The position numbers and the translations under genes are program-made. A stretch of DNA of 27,728 bases from a virus. Positions 21,018-27,728 of the stretch are shown one piece after another. The stretch is from positions 1 to 27,728 of the IMG/VR virus record IMGVR_UViG_3300021425_000142. One strand, written 5' to 3'. Position 1 is the stretch's first letter. The number at the start of each line of letters is the position of its first letter. Under the pieces are notes generated by a model. That model did not search any database. It was not told where the DNA came from and saw only the letters and a list, made by a program, of their open reading frames with translations.

Positions 21018-24000
21018 ATGCCAAAGTATATTTCTGGTCGTGTAAAGACCACTCCACAAACTGGATTAACTTCTGATAGATATCAATACTTATCAGTTTC
21101 TGATTCTGAACCAAATCTTGGAGATCCTTTAATTGGACCATCTTCAATTGGTGCAAAACCATTACAATCTGGATTTCCATATCAAATTGTCTCTGTAGAA
21201 GGTAGACCAGGAGAAAGATACTGGATTCCAAATCAAGGAGGAATTATTCCGGGATCAATAAGTGTATTTGAAGAAGGTACAATTGTTGGTGGAGTAAGTA
21301 GCACAACACAGTTAGATTTTCGTGGCACTGCAATTACTGCTGAGGGATTGGGTGGTATAAATCCAGGATATGCAGTAACCATCACCTTTGCACCTCCAGG
21401 AAATGAAAAAGAAATTATATTTAAGGAATCTAATGACTTTGCAACAGATGCAACATTTACATTTGATTCATCGATTAACTTACTTGCCGCTGGTGATAGA
21501 ATTACTGTAGGTGCTGGTGGTACAGTAATTACAACAACAGCATCTGGTTTTGTTGGTATCGGAACCACAAATCCAATAGGAGATTTGACGGCAACTTATG
21601 ATCCGAATTTACATGTAGAAGGAAATATAAGACTTACTGGTACAATTATTGATAGACTTGGTGATGCAGGAACCGCAGGATTTCTTTTAGTAAAAGAAGA
21701 GGATGTTTTTGGTGGACTTTCTTGGACTGATCCTGCAAACATAACATTCGGAGGTGCGGGAGATTATAGACAAGTACAATTCAAAGGTTCTACAGGTCTT
21801 TTAGAAGGTGCAGATCTCTTTTACTATGATGAAGTGAATAATTTTGTTGGTATTGGTAGCACACAACCAAATGTAAGATTAGATGTAGTAGGAACATCTA
21901 ATTTTGATGGTGATGTTACTATTGAACAAAATCTTACTGTAACTCAATTAGCAACATTCAATGGTAACATTGATGCTAATGGTGATTTGGATGTAGATGG
22001 TCAAACTGATTTAGATGTTCTTAATGTTTCTCAGTTAGCAACATTCTCCGGTAATATTGATGCTAATGGTGATTTGGATGTAGATGGTCAAACTGATTTA
22101 GATGTTCTTAATGTTTCTCAATTAGCAACATTTAGTGCAAACTTAGACATTAATGCATCTGTAGATATTCAAAATAATTTAGATGTTGGTGGAACTCTTG
22201 TTGTTGATGGAGCCACAACTCTTGCATCTCTTGGTGGTATTACCACAACTGGTGGTGATTTATATGTAGGAAATGATTTGTTCGTTGGTGGTACTTTTGA
22301 TCTTGATGATATATCAGCTAACACCGGAACATTTGCAATATCTTTAGATACTGTAAACTTTAATGCAACAGGAATTTCTACTTTAGGTAATGTTGAAATT
22401 AGTGGAAATACTGTTGATACTACAAGTGGTAATTTAATTTTACAAGCAGATGGGCAAAACAATGCCCAATCTATTGATGTAAGAAATAGAATTGTTCTTA
22501 ATAATACCACAGAGTCAACTTCAACAGATACAGGATCTTTTGAAACTACTGGTGGCGTTGGTATTGAAAAGAGATTAAATGTTGGTGGAGCAGTATCTCT
22601 TGCATCAAACGGAGGAATCACAACAACTGGTGGTGACTTATATGTTGGTGGTGATCTTTATGTTCAAGATGATCTATTTTTTGATGAACTTAATGCAGTA
22701 AAAGGAACATTTACAGAATCACTCGATGTACAAGGAATTACAACAACTGATACATTAAGAGTAGGAACGTCTCCGACATTAAGTATTGATTCAATACTTG
22801 ATGAAGATAATATGGCATCTAATAGTGATACTGCACTTGCAACTCAACAATCTATTAAAGCATATGTTGATACACAAATTGGTAATCAAGATATAGATTT
22901 AGATTTTTCTGGTGACAGTGGAACTGGTTCAGTTGGTCTTGGTACACAAGTATTTGATGTAAGTGGTGTTGCTGGTGACATAGTAACAAGTGCATCGGGA
23001 CAAGTCATAACAATTGCATCCGATGTAACTGGTGTTGTTGCAGGAACTTATGGTTCTTCTACACAAGTTGGAAGTATTACCGTAAATGATAAAGGAAAAA
23101 TCACCGCAGCATCTAATGTAAATATTAATTTTGGAGATGCTAATGTTTCGACAGCAGATTCTTTAACTAATGCTAGATTAATTGAAGCAACAGGTGATAT
23201 TGACTGGGGTGTAAGTTTTAAAGGACATGAAGATGTAAGTGGTATTGCAACTCTATCCAATACTGGAGTAACTTCAGCTACTTATGGTTCTTCTACAGAA
23301 ATTCCAGTTATTGCGGTAGATGCAAAAGGTAGAATTACTTCAGCAGGTACAGCAACTGTTTCAGGTGGTGGTGGAGGTGGAGGTGATGCCGATAGAGTAT
23401 CCACAGGAACTACAACTGGAACTGGAAATTATTTCTTAACTCTTGTTGATTCTAATAATTCACCGAGAGAACCAGAATATCTTTATACTGATGGACAAAT
23501 TATATACCAGGCTGGTACTAATACATTAAATCCATTAAATCTTACCGTAACACAAACTACATGTTTGAATGGTGATGTTACTCTTGGAGATGCTTCTGCA
23601 GATACACTTACAGTTAATGCCAATGTAGGAAGTGATGTTCTTCCATCTGCGACAGATACATATGATTTAGGATCTACTGGTAGTAAATGGTCTGAAGTTC
23701 ATGCTACAAATTTTTATGGTAATTTAGTTGGATCATTTACGGGATCAAGTACTGAAGTTTCTGTAGCATCAACAGACGGATCACAAGATCCATATTATCT
23801 AATTTTTGTACCTAATACAAGTGGAGCTCAACCCATATACACAGATGCTGGTCTTCTTTATTATGCATCAACAGATGAATTAGCACTTCAATCTAATTTA
23901 TTACTTTGTGACAATGCCTCACTTTGTGTTGGAAACAGTAATGAATTTTCTATGACTTACTGTGTCGGCGATTTTGCATATGATGATCAGGGTGACTTGG

Positions 24001-26093
24001 GGGGCGATTCTAACGGAAATGCAACTAATGCTCTTTGTAGGTATGATGTTTCTGGTAATTTAATTACTACTGTAGGTAAAGCAGCTCTCTTTGAAGAAAC
24101 TGGTTGTGGTCCAGTTATCTTTAGAGCACAAGGAAGTGGACAAGGTGCATTTCATTTCATGAGTATCAATTCGAATGATCCTGGATGCTCTGGAGGACTT
24201 GAACCAGAAGAATGGGTCGAAATGATGAAAATACACGCAGGCGCTAGGGGATTCAGATTATTTCAAAAAGATGGAAATCATGAAGTAGTTAATGTTACTG
24301 GAGCTGGTGTAACTATTGCTGGGGATGTATTACCATGGGTTGGTGAAAATCCTCAACCGCTTGACAGATTAGCTGGATCTGCATCTGCTACTTACAGCAG
24401 TGGAGATTTTAATTTAGGATCAGCAACCAACAAATGGGGAACTATCTTTGCAGATACTGTTTGTGCAAATATAACTGGAACTATTAGCGGATCTGCATCA
24501 CAAGTTGATACTCAGTGTATAAGTTCTGGATCAGATCATTATGTAACTTTTGTTGATTCTAACAATACTTCTCCCACTGGAGAAACTGTTTATACTGATG
24601 CTGCACTTTACTATAATCCCACAACAGAAATCCTGACAGTTGGATCAGCATCAGTTTCGATTGATGGTGCTAATAATAGCATTACTGTTGGCAGTGGAGT
24701 CGTAATTAATGAAACTACATCATGTTTTAATAATGTTTCCGTTCAATCCATAACACCAAAAACAGGAAGCACTTACGATTTAGGTGCTTCTGGCAATAAC
24801 TTTGGTACTATTTTTGCAGATAATGTTTGTGCCACTAATTTATATGGAACATTTAGTGGATCTGTTTCTTCTGCTTCTTCTGCCGATCAAGTTAAGACAC
24901 AATGCACAACTTCTAATGGTACTTATTATCTTACTTTTGTAAATAGTAATAATGCAAGTGCCACATCAGAAACAATATATACGAATGGAGTCACTTATAA
25001 TCCAAATAGTGGTGCATTTATAATTGATGGATATTTGAATACTGGATCTAATGTTTTAATTGGAGATAATACTACAGGAAATGCTTTAACTACTGGGAGT
25101 TCTAATGTTTTAGTTGGAGACGCAGCAGGTCGTTTTCTAACTAATGGTGGATCTAATACTTTTATTGGAGACGAAGCAGGACATGTTTCACATGAATCTT
25201 CATGTAGAAATACTTTCCTTGGAAAGGCGTCTGGATCTTACTCTGGGTGCCATTTAAGTTTTGGTGCACTTTATGGATATTCTAAATTTAATATTGCCAT
25301 TGGATATTATGCTGGAGAGAAATTAACCGGAGCATGTAATGTTGTAGCAGGAAGAGCATCTGCATGTAATGCATGTAGTATTGATAGTATTATAATAGGA
25401 TCAGATGCAGCTGTTAATAATTACCACCTACAAGATGTTATACTTGGTTGTGGAGCAGGTGGAGATGGAACAAAAACTGGAGGTGGAATAAGAAATATTG
25501 CTATAGGATGTGAATCTGGATATAATCTTACCGGAACTTTTAATGGAGGTGCTTGGACTGGTTCAAATAATAATACTTTTATTGGTCGTGGTGCTGGATT
25601 TGATGCAACCACAGGAATAAACAACATTGCAATCGGTCGTCAAGCAGGCAATAGTACCATGTTTGACTTTGGAACAATTGGTGCCACTTGCTCCGATCAA
25701 ATTATTATGGGTAATCAGTCTCATACTAAGGCATGTATTCAGATTGCTTGGTCAGTTGCATCAGATATTAGACATAAGTGTGTATGGGGTAGTGTTCCAC
25801 ATGGAAGAGAATTTTTAAGAGGAGTAAATCCGATTAAGTATTCTTTTAAAGATGAGGATACAAATGATATTATTGATGATACTGTAAGATATGGTTTTAG
25901 TGCTCAGGAAATTCTTACTCTCGAAGGTGAAAATCCAGTCATTGTATCGACAGATAATCCTGAAAGATATGGATTTACTTCAGATCATATGCTGCCAGTT
26001 CTAGTAAATGCAATTAAAGAACTGGACACTGAAAATACAGAATTAAAACAGAGATTGAGTGTGATTGAACAACAACTTGGGATAAGTAATTAA
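21018..26093 (+). CDS. Giant tail fibre with S74 (endosialidase-type) intramolecular chaperone
   Basis: This 1691-aa protein has, in order: an N-terminal attachment part (about 1-170); GIGTTNP/GIGSTQP modules (about 180-300); LDVDG beta-repeats with an exact 29-residue tandem duplication (about 311-368); two GGITTTGGDLYVG modules; a seven-glycine hinge (783-789); and four copies of a DxxxxxYYLTFVxSNN...(I/V)YTD module alternating with YDLGS...W..(I/V)xAxxxxG. From about 1347 to 1545 come YadA-head-like NNTFIG..AG repeats (SNVLVGDAAG, SNTFIGDEAG, NNTFIGRGAG, NNIAIGRQAG). It ends in a Peptidase_S74 chaperone (Ser1582-Asp1583, SDIRHK; then RFL-type GVNPIKYSF, RYGFSAQE). In the S74 family, the chaperone folds the trimer and cleaves itself at this Ser. 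The host receptor-binding role is inferred. Cysteines occur only after residue 848. Confidence 0.88.
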   Translation: MPKYISGRVKTTPQTGLTSDRYQYLSVSDSEPNLGDPLIGPSSIGAKPLQSGFPYQIVSVEGRPGERYWIPNQGGIIPGSISVFEEGTIVGGVSSTTQLDFRGTAITAEGLGGINPGYAVTITFAPPGNEKEIIFKESNDFATDATFTFDSSINLLAAGDRITVGAGGTVITTTASGFVGIGTTNPIGDLTATYDPNLHVEGNIRLTGTIIDRLGDAGTAGFLLVKEEDVFGGLSWTDPANITFGGAGDYRQVQFKGSTGLLEGADLFYYDEVNNFVGIGSTQPNVRLDVVGTSNFDGDVTIEQNLTVTQLATFNGNIDANGDLDVDGQTDLDVLNVSQLATFSGNIDANGDLDVDGQTDLDVLNVSQLATFSANLDINASVDIQNNLDVGGTLVVDGATTLASLGGITTTGGDLYVGNDLFVGGTFDLDDISANTGTFAISLDTVNFNATGISTLGNVEISGNTVDTTSGNLILQADGQNNAQSIDVRNRIVLNNTTESTSTDTGSFETTGGVGIEKRLNVGGAVSLASNGGITTTGGDLYVGGDLYVQDDLFFDELNAVKGTFTESLDVQGITTTDTLRVGTSPTLSIDSILDEDNMASNSDTALATQQSIKAYVDTQIGNQDIDLDFSGDSGTGSVGLGTQVFDVSGVAGDIVTSASGQVITIASDVTGVVAGTYGSSTQVGSITVNDKGKITAASNVNINFGDANVSTADSLTNARLIEATGDIDWGVSFKGHEDVSGIATLSNTGVTSATYGSSTEIPVIAVDAKGRITSAGTATVSGGGGGGGDADRVSTGTTTGTGNYFLTLVDSNNSPREPEYLYTDGQIIYQAGTNTLNPLNLTVTQTTCLNGDVTLGDASADTLTVNANVGSDVLPSATDTYDLGSTGSKWSEVHATNFYGNLVGSFTGSSTEVSVASTDGSQDPYYLIFVPNTSGAQPIYTDAGLLYYASTDELALQSNLLLCDNASLCVGNSNEFSMTYCVGDFAYDDQGDLGGDSNGNATNALCRYDVSGNLITTVGKAALFEETGCGPVIFRAQGSGQGAFHFMSINSNDPGCSGGLEPEEWVEMMKIHAGARGFRLFQKDGNHEVVNVTGAGVTIAGDVLPWVGENPQPLDRLAGSASATYSSGDFNLGSATNKWGTIFADTVCANITGTISGSASQVDTQCISSGSDHYVTFVDSNNTSPTGETVYTDAALYYNPTTEILTVGSASVSIDGANNSITVGSGVVINETTSCFNNVSVQSITPKTGSTYDLGASGNNFGTIFADNVCATNLYGTFSGSVSSASSADQVKTQCTTSNGTYYLTFVNSNNASATSETIYTNGVTYNPNSGAFIIDGYLNTGSNVLIGDNTTGNALTTGSSNVLVGDAAGRFLTNGGSNTFIGDEAGHVSHESSCRNTFLGKASGSYSGCHLSFGALYGYSKFNIAIGYYAGEKLTGACNVVAGRASACNACSIDSIIIGSDAAVNNYHLQDVILGCGAGGDGTKTGGGIRNIAIGCESGYNLTGTFNGGAWTGSNNNTFIGRGAGFDATTGINNIAIGRQAGNSTMFDFGTIGATCSDQIIMGNQSHTKACIQIAWSVASDIRHKCVWGSVPHGREFLRGVNPIKYSFKDEDTNDIIDDTVRYGFSAQEILTLEGENPVIVSTDNPERYGFTSDHMLPVLVNAIKELDTENTELKQRLSVIEQQLGISN
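21948..22121 (+). repeat. Two 87-bp tandem repeats in the giant fibre gene
   Basis: Units 21948-22034 and 22035-22121 encode a 29-residue module (LATFxGNIDANGDLDVDGQT DLDVLNVSQ) and are nearly identical at the DNA level. A third, partial copy begins at 22122 (LATFSANLDIN). Confidence 0.9.
25761..26090 (+). other. S74 intramolecular chaperone domain
   Basis: These last 110 codons of the fibre encode SDIRHK, then a 30-residue part including GVNPIKYSFKDEDT, VRYGFSAQEILTLEGENPVIVSTD, and a closing long helix (LPVLVNAIKELDTENTELKQRLSVIEQQLG). The Ser-Asp pair is the self-cleavage site of this family, so the mature fibre would end at about residue 1581. Confidence 0.85.
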
Positions 26094-26110
26094 AGGTGCT
26101 ATAATAAATA
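26077..26110 (+). promoter_or_regulatory. Sigma70-like promoter overlapping a late element, upstream of the sulfotransferase
   Basis: TTGGGA (26077-26082) is spaced 17 nt from a perfect TATAAT (26100-26105). Overlapping it is AATAAATA (26103-26110), similar to the late octamer. Around the -10, GTGCT (26096-26100) and AGCAC (26112-26116) can pair, enclosing the element in a small hairpin or dyad. The ATG of the sulfotransferase is at 26134. The -35 lies within the last fibre codons. Both early and late use are possible. Confidence 0.6.
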
Positions 26111-26133
26111 AAAGCACGTTATCATAATATGAA

Positions 26134-26976
26134 ATGAAGAAAAAGTATTATTTTTTGGCAGGACTGCCCAGATCTGGATCTACAGTATTAAGTGCAATTT
26201 TTAATCAAAATCCAAAATTTTATTCTGGACCATCAAGTGCAGTCCTCCAATCAATGTATGCCCTTAATAATTCTTTAATTAATGACCAATTTTTTGCTGC
26301 TTACCCAAAAGAAAAAGGAGCAAAAATGATGATTTCTTCCTTAATTGATTCATACTATATTGATAGAAAAGAACCTATAATTTTTGATAAAAACAAAGCA
26401 TGGACTGCAAAAATTGATTATATTCAAACATATATTACCGATAATGTAAAAATTATTTGCCCTGTAAGAGATCCTGATGAAATTTTAGCATCATTTATCG
26501 GTATGATAAAAAGAAATCCGTATCAAGAAGGACAATCAAAAATTAATTTTGTGGATGAGCAGTTAGTAAAAAATAATTTGCCAATTAATGATGTAAATAG
26601 ATGCGATTATATTGCTAGTGCAAAAGGAATTTTAGGAGAATCATCCCAAGCAATCAGTCAAGCAATCCGAGAAGGGCACAGTGACAAAATTCATTTTGTG
26701 GAGTATCAAAATCTAGTGAGTGATCCAATAAATACTATGAAAGAAATTTATAATTTCTTGGGTGAAGATTATTATGAGCACACTTTTGATAATTTAAGTA
26801 ATGAAACTAGAGAAAGAGACCTTGAAGTATATGGTCTTGAAGATATGCATGAAATTAGACCATTACTAGAGGACACTTCGGAAAATCCTAAAAATATTCT
26901 TCCAGAAGAAATTATTGAAAAATGTAAAGGATCTGATTTTTGGAGAAGAAGTAATTTATTCAATCAGCCACAATGA
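26134..26976 (+). CDS. Sulfotransferase (PAPS-dependent)
   Basis: This 280-aa protein has the 5'-phosphosulfate-binding loop AGLPRSGSTVLSAIFNQNP (PRSGST at 12-17) right at the N-terminus. The 3'-phosphate-binding part is ICPVRDPDEILASFIGMIKRNPY, with Arg112 and Ser120 at the expected 8-residue spacing. DKNKAW (85-90) and a late LVSDPINTMKEIYNFLGEDYYEH segment fit the Sulfotransfer family fold. It would move sulfate from PAPS to an unknown acceptor such as a glycan, protein or small molecule. It sits directly after the giant fibre and before an apparent glycosyltransferase, suggesting surface or fibre modification, though this is inference. The ATG at 26134 is the first useful start; an earlier ATG at 26129 stops after two codons. 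The stop overlaps the next ATG (ATGA). Confidence 0.9.
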   Translation: MKKKYYFLAGLPRSGSTVLSAIFNQNPKFYSGPSSAVLQSMYALNNSLINDQFFAAYPKEKGAKMMISSLIDSYYIDRKEPIIFDKNKAWTAKIDYIQTYITDNVKIICPVRDPDEILASFIGMIKRNPYQEGQSKINFVDEQLVKNNLPINDVNRCDYIASAKGILGESSQAISQAIREGHSDKIHFVEYQNLVSDPINTMKEIYNFLGEDYYEHTFDNLSNETRERDLEVYGLEDMHEIRPLLEDTSENPKNILPEEIIEKCKGSDFWRRSNLFNQPQ

Positions 26977-27308
26977 ACATAACACACACTTGGATTATTA
27001 AGAAACTGAAGCAAGTCAATGATGGAACAGGTCTTGTGACATCAGTAGGATTTAAAGTTGTTTCTAGAGATACTGAAACATCCACTGCAGTTTCTGTTTA
27101 TGAAACTGTCAACTTGGATATTGAAGGCATTGACATGGATAGTATTACACCTTATAGTAATCTTACAGAAGATCAAGTCATTCAATTTGTAAAAGATAAA
27201 CTTGGATCTGAAGCACAATCATTGGAAAATGATAATGCTAAATTAATAACAGAAAGAATTGCCCCATCAACTCCACCAGTAATTGTAGAAAATCTTCCTT
27301 GGTCATAA
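26973..27308 (+). CDS. Hypothetical 111-aa protein, cyanophage virion-associated type
   Basis: The protein reads MNITHTWIIKKLKQVNDGTGLVTSVGFKVVSRDTETSTAVSVYETVNLD, a beta-rich start with an alternating V(V/T)xVxF pattern. LTEDQVIQFVKDKLG (a helix) and a Pro-rich tail ending LPW(S) follow. Small proteins with a TWxI..L......G.V..V.(F/W).......T.T.Y.TV.L and LTE..VI.WV...LG outline are common in T4-like marine phages (family DUF7936, I believe), with no known function. Translation is coupled to the sulfotransferase through an ATGA overlap. Confidence 0.65.
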   Translation: MNITHTWIIKKLKQVNDGTGLVTSVGFKVVSRDTETSTAVSVYETVNLDIEGIDMDSITPYSNLTEDQVIQFVKDKLGSEAQSLENDNAKLITERIAPSTPPVIVENLPWS

Positions 27309-27311
27309 TTT

Positions 27312-27728
27312 ATGAAACGTCGTTATAGTATTTTCCACGTTCAAGGTGGATTGGGAAAACATATTGCCGCCACGGCAGTTGCGAAATGTATTAAAAATAA
27401 CTATCCAGATAGAGATCTGATTGTTGTATGCCCTTTCATAGATATATTCATCAATTTAAAATATGTTGATAGAGTTTATCCTTTGGGACAAACTCAATAC
27501 TTTTATCAGAACTATATTGAAAATAAAGATTCTATTATTTTTCATCAAGAACCTTATTTCACGACAGATCATATTCACAAAAAAATGCCATTGATTCAAA
27601 ATTGGTGCAAAATGCATCAGTTGAAATACAATGGAGAAAAACCAGAAGTGGTTTTTAATAAATTACAGATTAATGGATCCAAATCATTCTGGCAGAAGGA
27701 CAACAAGCCAACAATGGTTATTCATACA
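27312..27728 (+). CDS. Probable GT-B-type glycosyltransferase, N-terminal part (3' truncated by window)
   Basis: 139 codons are visible, and the frame is open to the window end. The start (MKRRYSIFHVQGGLGKHIAATAVAKCIKNNYPDRDLIVVCPFIDIFINLKYVDRVYPLG) has the Gly-rich first loop after a beta strand, GGLGKHIAAT, and a strand-helix-strand arrangement. This resembles the N-terminal Rossmann domain of GT-B glycosyltransferases (heptosyltransferase-like). LDRV-type (YVDRVYPLG) endings are typical of that group. No catalytic or nucleotide-sugar motif is visible yet, as it would be in the missing C-terminal domain. ATG 27312 lies 3 nt after the upstream stop. With the sulfotransferase it forms a likely sugar or surface modification pair. 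Confidence 0.55.
   Translation, partial: MKRRYSIFHVQGGLGKHIAATAVAKCIKNNYPDRDLIVVCPFIDIFINLKYVDRVYPLGQTQYFYQNYIENKDSIIFHQEPYFTTDHIHKKMPLIQNWCKMHQLKYNGEKPEVVFNKLQINGSKSFWQKDNKPTMVIHT

Noticed and set aside
21948-22121. Direct repeats considered as a CRISPR array
   Set aside because: The units are adjacent, 87 bp long, in frame and protein-coding, without spacers; they are fibre repeats.
26096-26116. GTGCT...AGCAC hairpin after the giant fibre considered as a terminator
   Set aside because: The stem is only 5 bp with a long AT loop and no following T-run; a promoter (-10) lies within it.

Overview
The window is a 27.7 kb piece of a T4-like myovirus genome, most probably a marine cyanophage (host Synechococcus or Prochlorococcus). 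The sequence supports this in four ways. The genes are tightly packed, AT-rich and mostly linked by ATGA or TGATG overlaps. Recognisable T4 core proteins are present: gp33, gp59, gp32, gp53, gp48, gp4, gp26, gp27 and a gp5 OB domain. PhoH, ThyX and a DUF1825 protein (a family otherwise known from cyanobacteria) are the accessory genes typical of cyanomyoviruses. Promoters are of two kinds: sigma70-like -35/-10 pairs (early) and T4-type late elements of the form NNTAAATA.

Region 1 (1-4815, + strand) holds replication and early functions. It runs: the 3' end of thyX, a free-standing HNH homing endonuclease, a small FmdB-like protein, PhoH, a RecB-like exonuclease, the late-transcription co-activator gp33, a 71-aa unknown, the helicase loader gp59 and a DUF1825 protein. 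Then, behind its own near-perfect sigma70 promoter, comes the ssDNA-binding protein gp32. A hairpin terminator at 4787-4814 closes the cluster.

Region 2 (4813-7613, - strand) is a late block read from gp4 (head completion) through a 209-aa unknown and gp48 (tube cap) to gp53 (baseplate wedge). It converges on the terminator behind gp32. Between gp4 and the next + gene lies a 40-bp inverted-repeat region with two symmetrical late promoter elements firing in opposite directions.

Region 3 (7655-17042, + strand) encodes the tail tube initiator, hub and puncturing device: a gp54-like protein, gp26, a small out-of-frame ORF, a tape-measure-like protein, a tail hydrolase with transglycosylase and M23 peptidase domains, gp27, a gp5-like OB-fold protein without lysozyme, and a separate beta-helical spike protein. 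The functions of T4 gp5 are therefore spread over three genes. The main discovery candidate is here: gp26 ends in an in-phase T TTT TTA heptamer, followed by a 6-nt spacer and a 10-bp stem-loop, and the -1 frame is open into the small ORF. This predicts a 300-aa -1 frameshift product, like the G/GT tail-assembly chaperones of other tailed phages.

Region 4 (17050-26093, + strand) encodes fibres and other structural proteins built from shared repeat modules: a tail-collar protein, a beta-helix fibre gene that is broken by a one-base frameshift in this sequence, a 218-aa structural protein, and a 1691-aa fibre ending in an S74 intramolecular chaperone. Region 5 (26134-27728) begins with a promoter and encodes a sulfotransferase, a 111-aa unknown and the start of a probable glycosyltransferase. 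No tRNA, CRISPR array, insertion sequence or integrase was seen. There is no gene-free stretch over 300 bases.
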